Notes: generated from the letters alone by a model not told the origin. Positions 19,153-27,377 are shown, counted from the first letter of the stretch. The stretch is DNA of 64,000 bases from an uncultured Candidatus Woesearchaeota archaeon (GCA_903864915.1 CAIPHS010000007.1:79146-143145); one strand, 5' to 3'. Numbers and translations: made by a program.

Positions 19153-19473
19153 TCAATCCGCCAAATAACACCCCAAAACACTAATTAGCGAAGATGTTTT
19201 GTGCCTGGTTGAATAAAATTTACCCAAGTGGATTTTGCTCCTCTCGCTGGCACAGTCATACAACTTAGCAACCAGTCCTAGCACCCTTTTGCGTTCTTTT
19301 CTCGAGCCACCTTTGTACGGCAAGCTAACCCTCTCACACTCATACTCTAGTGTTAGTCTTCCTCTTGCGTTGAAGTTGACTTTTTTCAGTCCGTATCCTA
19401 TCTTTTCAACTACGTCGTTATCGCTGAGTTCTTCTCGAACCCATGCCTGGTACACTTCCCTCGGATCTTCCAT
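19153..19473 (-). CDS. Hypothetical protein, first gene of putative operon
   Basis: ORF preceded by GGTGGG (SD-like) and a TATA/operator region. Confidence 0.65.
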   Translation of the reverse strand: MEDPREVYQAWVREELSDNDVVEKIGYGLKKVNFNARGRLTLEYECERVSLPYKGGSRKERKRVLGLVAKLYDCASERSKIHLGKFYSTRHKTSSLISVLGCYLAD

Positions 19474-19489
19474 CTTCCCACCATCCTAT

Positions 19490-19508
19490 TGGTGTTCTTC
19501 TTACACTA
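19490..19508. promoter_or_regulatory. Weak operator copy TGGTGTTC-TTC-TTACACTA
   Basis: Same 8-3-8 layout; right half identical to the strongest site, left half 5/8. Confidence 0.4.
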
Positions 19509-19551
19509 ACTATTACCGCACGTTTCATTCTCATTTCAGCACAGTAAACGT

Positions 19552-19570
19552 TAGTGTCTTACTTACACCA
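19552..19570. promoter_or_regulatory. Operator copy TAGTGTCT-TAC-TTACACCA
   Basis: Same 8-3-8 layout; left half 6/8, right half 7/8. Confidence 0.5.
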
Positions 19571-19572
19571 AC

Positions 19573-19595
19573 AGTAGTGTAAATGTTACACTACT
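19573..19595. promoter_or_regulatory. Perfect 10-3-10 palindrome AGTAGTGTAA-ATG-TTACACTACT abutting TATA box TATATAAA (19595-19602)
   Basis: Direct reading; immediately downstream of the TATA box for the minus-strand operon. Confidence 0.8.
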
Positions 19596-19631
19596 ATATA
19601 AACCTTTTGATTGTTAAAAACAGTCAAAAAA

Positions 19632-21107
19632 TCAGCCCTTTACGTTTCCAATTGGCTTGAAGGCAACTACTTTCTTTGAAACACCTGCTATGTCCATTGT
19701 GTCTACAACTTCATTAATTGGCTTGTAAGCCCTGCCTGCTTCCTCTGCGAGGCCTGCCATTGAAACTGAGCGCACATAGATACCTTCCTTCTCCATCTTC
19801 TTCTGCAAATCTATGCCAGAACCCTCCCTTTTTGCCTGCGCCCTTGACATAGTTCTTCCTGAGCCGTGCATGGTGCTTCCAAACGTCAAATCATCGGCCT
19901 CGTCAGTTCCTACACACAAGTACGAGCCTGTTTCCATGCTTCCTCCAACTATGACTGGCTGGCCAGTTTCCCTGTAGAGCTTTGGCAATTCCTTCCTTGC
20001 AGGCCCGAAGCATCTTGTTGCGCCTTTCCTGTGCATCACAACTTCTTTCTTCTCACCATCAATCTTGTGCTCCTCTATTTTTGCAATGTTGTGTGCAACG
20101 TCGTAAATCAGGTGCATGCCTAATTTTTCAGCATCCTGCCCAAAGATATGGGAAAAACCTTCCCTGATCCTGTGCAATATCAACTGCCTGTTGGCAAAGC
20201 CGTAATTTGCGGCGCAGTTCATGGCTGCGAAATAATCCTGTGCCTCTTTGCTTCTGAACGGGGCACAGGCCAGTTCCTCATCCCTTACTTTTATTCCCCA
20301 GCCAGCCATCTTCTCCCTGAAAACATTAACATAATCAGTGCAAATCTGGTGGCCAAAACCGCGAGAGCCGCAGTGGACCATCACGACAATCTGGTTTTCG
20401 AACAAGCCGAATTTTTTCGCGATTTGTTTGTCAAAGATATTCTTAGCAGCAATTAATTGGACTTCGAGATAATGATTTCCGCTTCCAAGAGTTCCCAATT
20501 CCGGCGCGCCTCTCGACACCGCTTTTTGTGATACTTTTGAAGGGTCCGCGCCTTCAATCCTTCCAAAGCCTTCTATCCTGTCCTTGTCCTCAGACCAGCC
20601 ATAGCCATTCCTGATACACCATTGCGCACCATCTGTCATGACTTCCTTGTGCTGTGGCAATGTCAGTTTTACAAAACCATGAGCGCCAACACCTGCAGGA
20701 ACCGTCTTGAAAAGGTAGTCTACCAAAGGTTTCAACTTTGGCTTTACATCTTCAACTGTCAGGTCTGTTCTGATAAGGCGCATTCCGCAGTTAATGTCGT
20801 AGCCGATTCCGCCAGGCGAAATAATTCCTGTTTCCGGGTCAAACGCTGCAACCCCGCCTATGGGAAAACCATAACCCCAGTGCGCATCGGGCATGCACAT
20901 CGCTGCCTTCTGTATTCCCGGCAGGCATGCAACATTCGATATTTGCTCGAAAACAGCCATATCCATCTGGTTCAGCAACTTTTCGGTTGCAAAAATCCTA
21001 GCGGGGACAAGCATCTCAGGCTTTCCTTTCTTGTAATTAGGAGAAATTTCCCAGCACACATCAGAAATCTTCTTCAGTGGCGGCCTCGTAGTTGGCATCT
21101 GAATCAT
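19632..21107 (-). CDS. rtcB: RNA-splicing ligase RtcB
   Basis: PDAHWGYGFPIGGVAAFDPETGIISPGGIGYDINCGMRL; LGSGNHYLEVQ; no intein seen. Confidence 0.96.
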   Translation of the reverse strand: MIQMPTTRPPLKKISDVCWEISPNYKKGKPEMLVPARIFATEKLLNQMDMAVFEQISNVACLPGIQKAAMCMPDAHWGYGFPIGGVAAFDPETGIISPGGIGYDINCGMRLIRTDLTVEDVKPKLKPLVDYLFKTVPAGVGAHGFVKLTLPQHKEVMTDGAQWCIRNGYGWSEDKDRIEGFGRIEGADPSKVSQKAVSRGAPELGTLGSGNHYLEVQLIAAKNIFDKQIAKKFGLFENQIVVMVHCGSRGFGHQICTDYVNVFREKMAGWGIKVRDEELACAPFRSKEAQDYFAAMNCAANYGFANRQLILHRIREGFSHIFGQDAEKLGMHLIYDVAHNIAKIEEHKIDGEKKEVVMHRKGATRCFGPARKELPKLYRETGQPVIVGGSMETGSYLCVGTDEADDLTFGSTMHGSGRTMSRAQAKREGSGIDLQKKMEKEGIYVRSVSMAGLAEEAGRAYKPINEVVDTMDIAGVSKKVVAFKPIGNVKG

Positions 21108-21189
21108 AACTGAGTGTCAAATTCAAAGTTTAAATAAGTTTAGAGGGGGGCCAAAAAACACATTTAAAGGCATACCGGCCGTTCCGAAT

Positions 21190-21693
21190 ATGGCCTTTGA
21201 ACGGGTAAGGAAAGTCGTAGATACAAAGCTCGCAGCCATAGGCTTGCACATAAAATACAAGATTCGCACTCTCAAAGAGGGGGAAAGCTACTCAAGTAAC
21301 AGGAGTCATGTTATTTACATAAACCCAATAGATGCCAAATCAAAAATGATGGCAAGGCAAAACCTACGACACATCCTCTTCCATGAAGTGGGCCATATTT
21401 TCGCCAATGATAATTTCACCAAGAAAATAAAAAAAGACCCTAAATTCTTAGCATTATTTGGCGACCTAACTAAGCATTACAGGCGCGACATGCGAAAAAA
21501 ATTTAGGCACATAGATTTCGTATCAACTTATGCACAGGTGCATCCCAGTGATAATTTCTGCGAGGCATTCGCAGTATACTGCACTTTTGAGGGTAATTTA
21601 AAGGAGATTTTCAAGCACGTAAAGAAAAGAGCTGAGAAGGTCAGGAAGCAGATGCGCTGGATTAACAAATTCATCAAGCAAATGAATAATTAA
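21190..21693 (+). CDS. Putative zinc metallopeptidase (HExxH)
   Basis: ILFHEVGHIFAND and downstream DNFCEAFAVYC, consistent with gluzincin-like ligands. Confidence 0.6.
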   Translation: MAFERVRKVVDTKLAAIGLHIKYKIRTLKEGESYSSNRSHVIYINPIDAKSKMMARQNLRHILFHEVGHIFANDNFTKKIKKDPKFLALFGDLTKHYRRDMRKKFRHIDFVSTYAQVHPSDNFCEAFAVYCTFEGNLKEIFKHVKKRAEKVRKQMRWINKFIKQMNN

Positions 21694-22127
21694 ATATCGA
21701 GCACAAATCTTGCTATCCAAGCCTTGCCTTTTTTCTGCATCGCAAACATGTGGAAAGTTGCTGCTTTCACATCTGCCAGAAGCTTGTGCTTATGAAAGTC
21801 AATCTTGTCGCCTAAAGCCTCTGCTGCCAGCCTGTAAAGGCCATCTTTCTCCACGACTTTGACTTTAACTTTTGGCAGAAACAATGATTCTGCATCCTTG
21901 TAATAGACCAACTCGTTAAGGAAATCGACTAGAAGCGTGTTGAGGTCTTTGTTTTGCATCTTCCATTTTATTGGCACTTTTACAGCAACGGTTTTTGGCT
22001 CTACCATCGCGCTGCATAATGCCAGTGCGCTATTGCTGAACAATTCATTCAAGTCCTTGCCATATGTTTCGTAAGCAACATCTGCTGTGACAAGTTTCTC
22101 AAGGACCTTGAACTTCTCTTTTACCAT
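21690..22127 (-). CDS. Archease (RtcB cofactor)
   Basis: TADVAYETYGKDLNELFSNSALALCSAM...; DFHKHKLLADVKAATFHMF. Confidence 0.9.
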   Translation of the reverse strand: MVKEKFKVLEKLVTADVAYETYGKDLNELFSNSALALCSAMVEPKTVAVKVPIKWKMQNKDLNTLLVDFLNELVYYKDAESLFLPKVKVKVVEKDGLYRLAAEALGDKIDFHKHKLLADVKAATFHMFAMQKKGKAWIARFVLDI

Positions 22128-22222
22128 TAGCCAAAGGCTGAAAATTGCATTTATAAACCCTTTCTTACTACTTCCAAATACGCCGATGAAGCTAAAAGTT
22201 CGCTTTTAGTTCATCATAAGAT

Positions 22223-22347
22223 GCCGAGGTGGCAGAATCCGGTAATGCGTACGCCTTGAGATGGAGCAAAAGCAAAGTTTTGCTAATGTCTCTGTCGAGA
22301 CAGCGTATGGCCGCAAGGCCTTCAGGGTTCAAATCCCTGCCTCGGCG
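22223..22347 (+). tRNA. tRNA-Ser(UGA) with 41-nt intron (22261..22301) at 37/38
   Basis: Acceptor GCCGAGG/CCTCGGC, D-stem GCA/TGC, anticodon stem TACGC/GCGTA, long variable arm GGCC-GCAA-GGCC, T arm CAGGG-TTCAAAT-CCCTG, discriminator G; BHB helix CTTG/CGAG. Confidence 0.9.
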
Positions 22348-22388
22348 CTTTAAGTAAGGTTTATAAACGCATAGAAAAGGGCGAAATC

Positions 22389-22637
22389 ATGTCAGGAACA
22401 AAAAAGATTGGTTCTGCGGGCCGTTTTGGCGCTCGTTATGGTCTAAAGATTAGAAAGAAGATTGCAGAAATAGAAAGCGTCCAGAAACAGAAACACAAGT
22501 GCCCTGAATGCTTCAAATTCGCTCTCAAAAGAATAGCTTGCGGTATATGGGTGTGCAGGTCTTGCGGGAACAAGTTTGCCGGCAGAGCCTATGAGCCTGG
22601 TTTAGAAAAGCCGCTGGTTGTTAAAGAGGTAAAATAA
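22389..22637 (+). CDS. rpl37ae: Ribosomal protein eL43 (L37Ae)
   Basis: RFGARYGLKIRKKIAEIE...HKCPECFKFALKRIACGIWVCRSCGNKFAGRAY. Confidence 0.95.
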   Translation: MSGTKKIGSAGRFGARYGLKIRKKIAEIESVQKQKHKCPECFKFALKRIACGIWVCRSCGNKFAGRAYEPGLEKPLVVKEVK

Positions 22638-22638
22638 A

Positions 22639-22776
22639 ATGGCCTACAAGTGCTTTTATTGCCAAAAAGAACTAACTGATATGGACATTAGCAAGAGGAT
22701 TATTTGCCCGTACTGCAGTGCAAGAATTATTCTGAAGACGCGCACAGGCGTACTAAAAAAAGTCAAGGCACGATGA
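22639..22776 (+). CDS. rpoP: RNA polymerase subunit P (RpoP), 45 aa
   Basis: MAYKCFYCQKELTDMDISKRIICPYCSARIILKTRTGVLKKVKAR; absent from ORF track. Confidence 0.9.
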   Translation: MAYKCFYCQKELTDMDISKRIICPYCSARIILKTRTGVLKKVKAR

Positions 22777-23006
22777 TTAGTGCAGATATCATAGTTAAGG
22801 GTGATAAGGAATTCCTCAAGGCTTGCCTTGATGCTTTAGAGCCTGAAACTAAATTTGAAACTAAAAGGGCAAGCTACAGTATGGAATTAAACTCTAATTT
22901 GAAAATAAAGGTTGAGGCTCAGGACGCGACAGCTTTTCGGGCCGTAACAACAACCTTAACAGGCTTGCTGTCAATAATCGAAAAAGGCTGGAAAAATGGC
23001 AGATAA
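22773..23006 (+). CDS. KEOPS complex subunit Pcc1
   Basis: MISADIIVKGDKEFLKACLDALEPETKFETKRASYSMELNSNLKIKVEAQDATAFRAVTTTLTGLLSIIEK; ATGA overlap with rpoP. Confidence 0.85.
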   Translation: MISADIIVKGDKEFLKACLDALEPETKFETKRASYSMELNSNLKIKVEAQDATAFRAVTTTLTGLLSIIEKGWKNGR

Positions 23007-23331
23007 AAATCCAAACGTGACGAAAGAGAAGATACAGGAAATGCAAATGCTACAGCAAAGACTTTCTGTTTTTGCCGCACAAAAACAGCAGTTGCAAATC
23101 CAGCACGCAGAAATAGATAATGCTTTAGCTGAATTAAATAAATCAAAGCCACCAGTCTACCAATTGGTTGGCGAAATACTTGTCGAGAAGCCGATTGATG
23201 AACTAAAAAATGAACTTAAGGAAAAGCACGATGAGGCTGACCTGCGGATAAAGACTATTGAAAAGCAAGAATCGAAGACTAGGGAAAAAGCGCAGGAGCT
23301 GCAGAAATCTGTCACGGAATCCATGAAGTAG
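22996..23331 (+). CDS. pfdB: Prefoldin beta subunit
   Basis: Coiled coil with QLVGEILVEKPIDELKNELKEK. Confidence 0.9.
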   Translation: MADKNPNVTKEKIQEMQMLQQRLSVFAAQKQQLQIQHAEIDNALAELNKSKPPVYQLVGEILVEKPIDELKNELKEKHDEADLRIKTIEKQESKTREKAQELQKSVTESMK

Positions 23332-23332
23332 A

Positions 23333-23695
23333 ATGAAACAAATTCTAAACCGTCTTTTACAGGTAGGAACCTTGCTCTGGGGCAGTATGATTTTTTTCTT
23401 TTCCATTCTAGGCCCGCCACCGATTGCAAAACAAACCACAGACCTAGTTTTACACTTCTCAGCTTACTTGCTTCTAGCATTTATTGCAATACATGCATTC
23501 AAGCAAAAAATGCGCACACGCCTAATTGTTCTGGCAATAGTCTGTTATGGAGTAGTTATTGAGGTCCTGCAACACTTTGTCGGCAGAAGCATGTCTGTTT
23601 ACGATGCTTCCGCAAACATCATAGGCGCGATAACTGCCGTAGCAATAATACAAATCTTCGAAATATTCTGTAGCCTGCAACCCAGAAAGTCTTAA
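23333..23695 (+). CDS. VanZ-like membrane protein
   Basis: DLVLHFSAYLLLAFIAIHAF ... GVVIEVLQHFVGRSMSVYDASANIIGA. Confidence 0.85.
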   Translation: MKQILNRLLQVGTLLWGSMIFFFSILGPPPIAKQTTDLVLHFSAYLLLAFIAIHAFKQKMRTRLIVLAIVCYGVVIEVLQHFVGRSMSVYDASANIIGAITAVAIIQIFEIFCSLQPRKS

Positions 23696-23745
23696 AAAAT
23701 ATATCTAAGAGAGAAACACGAGGTTGAAAGCTTGCGAACTGTAAC

Positions 23746-23997
23746 ATGGGTGCATTGGATGATATTCAAGAACTACTTGACTCTTTACTCCAAGATACCT
23801 CAATCTCAAAAAATATCCGCATTATTTTAGAAGAAATAAATGAGGATGTCCGTGACAGCAAAAACATTGCGGTCAATATAAATTCTGCGCTACAAAAAGT
23901 TGAAGATTTATGCATTGACCCAAATCTATCGCAATATGTCAGAACGCAGATTTGGAGCCTCACAACCTTGCTGGAAAATGCCCAACACGAAGTGTAG
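23746..23997 (+). CDS. UPF0147 family protein
   Basis: LLDSLLQDTSISKNIRIILEEINEDVRDSKNIAVNINSALQKVEDLCIDPNLSQYVRTQIWSL. Confidence 0.8.
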   Translation: MGALDDIQELLDSLLQDTSISKNIRIILEEINEDVRDSKNIAVNINSALQKVEDLCIDPNLSQYVRTQIWSLTTLLENAQHEV

Positions 23998-24040
23998 CCC
24001 AGCATACAGCTTTTTAAATGTAGTTTAAAGTAAACATATC

Positions 24041-24790
24041 ATGGTTGAAGTTTCAATCATAATACCAACGCTGAACGAAGAGAAGCACATAAAGGCGCTT
24101 CTGAAAACCTTACGCAGGCAGACCTACAAAGATTTTGAAATAATAATTATTGATGGCAATTCTAAAGATAACACCAAAAAAATAATCAAAAAATTTGCCA
24201 AACTACACCCGAGAGTAAAGCTAATAATTGAAAAGAAGAAAAGCATTGGGCGAGCCAGGAACCTGGGCGCCAATCAGGCGAAAGGGAAATATCTCCTGTT
24301 CCTGGATGCAGATACTTTGCTAAGCAGGCATTTTCTTGAAAGAAGCATTGTTGAGCTTGGAGAAAAAAAGCTAGATATCGCAACTGCAGATTTCAAGCCA
24401 TTGTGCAAAGACCCTTCGCACAAAATCTATTTTGGGATGCAAAATAAAATTATCTGGCTTTCACAGTTCATACGCCCTGCGGCGCAAGGCGCATTTATTT
24501 TGGTTAAAAAGAGCCTATTCGACAAGATAAAGGGCTTTGATGAAAAAATCAAACTGGCCGAAGATATAAATTTTGTAGAAAGGGCTACGGAATTTGGGAA
24601 GTTTGGCGTGCTAAACGAAGTCAGGGTTAGTATCTCATCACGTAGGCTGAAGCAGGAAGGTGTCCTTGGCCTGGTAATGAAATACCTTCTTTGCCACTTC
24701 CACAGGGAGTTTATAGGAGAAGTCAAAACTGATATTCTCAAGTACAAGTTTGGGCACCACAAGAAGAAAACCGCGCCCGGGAAGATTTGA
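24041..24790 (+). CDS. Family 2 glycosyltransferase
   Basis: VSIIIPTLNEEKHIKALLKTLRRQTYKDFEIIIIDGNSKDNT; FLDADTLL. Confidence 0.92.
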   Translation: MVEVSIIIPTLNEEKHIKALLKTLRRQTYKDFEIIIIDGNSKDNTKKIIKKFAKLHPRVKLIIEKKKSIGRARNLGANQAKGKYLLFLDADTLLSRHFLERSIVELGEKKLDIATADFKPLCKDPSHKIYFGMQNKIIWLSQFIRPAAQGAFILVKKSLFDKIKGFDEKIKLAEDINFVERATEFGKFGVLNEVRVSISSRRLKQEGVLGLVMKYLLCHFHREFIGEVKTDILKYKFGHHKKKTAPGKI

Positions 24791-24846
24791 ACTCCCGACC
24801 CCCTCATTAGGAGTGAGGTGCTCTATCCAAACTGAGCTACGGGCGC
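24772..24846 (-). tRNA. tRNA-Arg(CCU)
   Basis: GCGCCCGTAGCTCAGTTTGGATAGAGCACCTCACTCCTAATGAGGGGGTCGGGAGTTCAAATCTTCCCGGGCGCG cloverleaf on minus strand. Confidence 0.93.
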
Positions 24847-24900
24847 AGATAAAACTCTTAATGAGAAGCCTTTAAAATATCTTGTCCTAAGCTAAGTCAT

Positions 24901-24971
24901 GCGCCGGTAGTCTAGTGGTAGGACGGATGCCTTCCAAGCTTCAGACCCGAGTCCGAATCTCGGCCGGCGCA
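24901..24971 (+). tRNA. tRNA-Gly(UCC)
   Basis: Acceptor GCGCCGG/CCGGCGC; loop CTTCCAA; T arm CCGAGTCCGAATCTCGG. Confidence 0.92.
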
Positions 24972-25052
24972 TCTATTATGATTTGTAAGGCGTATTCTCA
25001 CAAAAGCGGACAGTAGCGTTAGTTTTAAATATCTGCTCGACTAAACAGTTCC

Positions 25053-25739
25053 ATGCGAGTAGCAGTTCTTTATACCGGTGGCAAAGATAGCACTTATGCT
25101 ATGCACAGAGCCATCCAGCAGGGTCGTGAAGTAGTCTGTTTAATAACATTAAAGCCTGAAAGCCAGAGTTCTTTCATGTTCCATTCAGCTAACATAAACT
25201 GGGTTAAAGACTTACAGGCTAAGGCTTTGGGCGTACCTATGATTTTCAAAAAAACCAAGGGTGTCAAGGGAGATGACCTTAAGGACCTCAAGGCAGCATT
25301 GCAGATGGCAATCAAGAAATACAACATAGATGGTGTTGTTTTTGGCGCAAACGCTTCAGAATACCAAAGATACAGAATAGAAGCGGCCTGCGCAGACCTT
25401 GGTTTGAGGACAATAGTGCCTTTGTGGCACATTGACCCTGCGAAATACATGAGCGATTTCATAAACGATGGTTTTGAGACTATTTTTGTTTCCGTTGCGG
25501 CAGAAGGTCTGAACCAGGGATGGCTTGGCCGCAAATACGACTTGCAGGCGCTTGAAGACTTGAAAATATTGCACGCCAAGTTCGGAATCAACATTGGTGG
25601 CGAAGGCAATGAGTTTGAGACTTTTGTGATAAATGGCCCAATTTTCAAGAAAAGAATCGAAATAATAGAAGCTGAAAAAATATGGAAAGATGAGCACGGC
25701 ATCTATGACATAAAGAAAGCCAAATTAGCCAAGAAGTGA
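25053..25739 (+). CDS. dph6: Diphthine--ammonia ligase (Dph6-like ATP pyrophosphatase)
   Basis: VLYTGGKDSTYAMHRAIQQGREVVCLITLKPESQSSFMFHSANINW. Confidence 0.9.
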   Translation: MRVAVLYTGGKDSTYAMHRAIQQGREVVCLITLKPESQSSFMFHSANINWVKDLQAKALGVPMIFKKTKGVKGDDLKDLKAALQMAIKKYNIDGVVFGANASEYQRYRIEAACADLGLRTIVPLWHIDPAKYMSDFINDGFETIFVSVAAEGLNQGWLGRKYDLQALEDLKILHAKFGINIGGEGNEFETFVINGPIFKKRIEIIEAEKIWKDEHGIYDIKKAKLAKK

Positions 25740-26081
25740 TTAAAGCAGCTTCAAATTTCCAGTTATTTTGTCTATTTTTGCTTCTGTTTCCGGGCCTATC
25801 CCTAATGCAGTTGTGGTGCCTGGCTCTAATTCCGTGAAGCCTGCATCTCTGATCAAGACTGCAACTAGTTTTGCCTTTGCTGCTTTTTTCTGCAGCTCAA
25901 TCATTTCCTTTTCGTTTGAAACTTTAAGCACAACTTTCTTTGAATATTCTTCTCTCCAGGTGTTAACTACTTTAGGACTTGACCTGAAAGCGGCTTCTAC
26001 AGAAGCATGGGCAACTTGCGCGGCCAGCTTGCCCTTAGATATATCTAAATCTGTGCGCACAACAATAACTTGTTTTAGCAT
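25740..26081 (-). CDS. pth2: Peptidyl-tRNA hydrolase Pth2
   Basis: VVRTDLDISKGKLAAQVAHASVEA; GTTTALGIGPETEAKIDKITGNLKLL. Confidence 0.95.
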   Translation of the reverse strand: MLKQVIVVRTDLDISKGKLAAQVAHASVEAAFRSSPKVVNTWREEYSKKVVLKVSNEKEMIELQKKAAKAKLVAVLIRDAGFTELEPGTTTALGIGPETEAKIDKITGNLKLL

Positions 26082-26082
26082 T

Positions 26083-26241
26083 TTACTTTTCTACCAGCGA
26101 AAATTCGGCTCCGCAGTGCAGGCATCTGACTCTTACATTGACCTTGTACATTTGCGAAGTCGGTATTGTGCTTTTTGTAGCGCCAAGTGCGGCAGAGCCG
26201 CATTTCGGGCATACTACGTTCGTTGTTTCTTTTTCAGCCAT
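26083..26241 (-). CDS. 52-aa zinc-ribbon protein
   Basis: MAEKETTNVVCPKCGSAALGATKSTIPTSQMYKVNVRVRCLHCGAEFSLVEK; absent from ORF track. Confidence 0.7.
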   Translation of the reverse strand: MAEKETTNVVCPKCGSAALGATKSTIPTSQMYKVNVRVRCLHCGAEFSLVEK

Positions 26242-26438
26242 AATTTCCTTCTCCTCTTCAATTCATCTGCAAGGCAGATTTCACGCGTCAATAAATGCTT
26301 TTCCTTGTCTACTGCAATCTGCAGATAATGTGCGGGCTTGCCGCAATAGAAGCATTTCGAAGGCCTGTTTATCCTTCTATAAAGGGATTTTATTAACTCA
26401 GGCGTTTCCTTGATCTTTATTGTGATGTGCTGTACCAT
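26214..26438 (-). CDS. Hypothetical small zinc-binding-like protein
   Basis: CFYCGKPAHYLQIAV; tightly packed between DHS and the zinc-ribbon gene. Confidence 0.65.
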   Translation of the reverse strand: MVQHITIKIKETPELIKSLYRRINRPSKCFYCGKPAHYLQIAVDKEKHLLTREICLADELKRRRKLWLKKKQRT

Positions 26439-27376
26439 TACAACCTCTCGAGCAGGGCCGCAATCATCAAAGGCAATAGTATTGTGGCCTCGCCCTCTAT
26501 GGTGATGTGTTTTGCCTTCTCTTTTAATTTACCCCAGCTTATCGCTTCCCTGGTTTGTGCCCCTGATAACGAGCCATCCCATTCGACTGCCGTAGTGATA
26601 TAGACTGCATACTCCAGGCCTTTATTGAATTGTGCCCACCATATCGTATGGTGCTTGGAAATACCTCCGCCAATCATCAAAGCCCCCATTTTCTGTGCAT
26701 CGAATACAAACGATGCAAGCTCCTGTTCATCAGCCAATATATCAAATTTGAAGTCAGAGTGTTTCTGGTAAAACAACCAAACCTGGGAGCCCACAGCCCC
26801 ATCAGTCGGGCCGGGGACAAAAATAGGTATTTTGTTTTTCCAAGCCCAGTATATTATAGACGACTCGCGGTTTTTTTCCTTCTCAAGCGACTCGCCAAGG
26901 GCCCAGATGAAGTCTTTCGTGGAGATATTTCTTACGCCTTTTGCATACAGCTTTTCGATGACTGGTTGAATCTTATCCTCAAGTATGCTGCCATAATTAT
27001 CTTTTGGAATCAAAATGTTTCCTAATCTATAAACTCCCTTTTTATGCAACTCGACATCATCCATGGCAAAATCGCCGTGGAAATAATCCTTCCAGACTCT
27101 TGCAAAATCATGATCTAAAAGGCCACAGGTGGTTATAACGCAATCAACCATCTTATTCTTAACAAGGTCTTTTACAACGCCGCGCATTCCCGTCGATATG
27201 GGTGCGGCTGGCAAGGATAACATGCGCTTGCAGCCCTTATCCTTGAACATCGTCTCAAGAATATCAACACCATCAGCAACTTTCTTTGCTGAAAAGCCGC
27301 CAGCACCATAGAACTGCTTAACCAGGTCGTTGGCACTTTGGCCTTTTTTTAATTCGATATCCTTTACAGGTATCAT
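26438..27376 (-). CDS. dhs: Deoxyhypusine synthase
   Basis: FSAKKVADGVDILETMFKD; LPAAPISTGMRGVVKDLVKNKMVDCVITTCGLLDHD; GGGISKHHTIWW. Confidence 0.94.
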   Translation of the reverse strand: MIPVKDIELKKGQSANDLVKQFYGAGGFSAKKVADGVDILETMFKDKGCKRMLSLPAAPISTGMRGVVKDLVKNKMVDCVITTCGLLDHDFARVWKDYFHGDFAMDDVELHKKGVYRLGNILIPKDNYGSILEDKIQPVIEKLYAKGVRNISTKDFIWALGESLEKEKNRESSIIYWAWKNKIPIFVPGPTDGAVGSQVWLFYQKHSDFKFDILADEQELASFVFDAQKMGALMIGGGISKHHTIWWAQFNKGLEYAVYITTAVEWDGSLSGAQTREAISWGKLKEKAKHITIEGEATILLPLMIAALLERL

Positions 27377-27377
27377 C

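Noticed and set aside
19235-19582. 115-aa plus-strand ORF across the operon promoter
   Set aside because: Ser/Leu-rich antisense frame; overlaps operators and a better-supported minus-strand gene.
22223-22347. First read as tRNA-Leu because of the long variable arm
   Set aside because: Loop positions 34-36 give UGA and the discriminator is G, fitting Ser.
25094-25702. 202-aa minus-strand ORF antisense to Dph6
   Set aside because: Shadow ORF; the plus strand encodes a recognisable enzyme.
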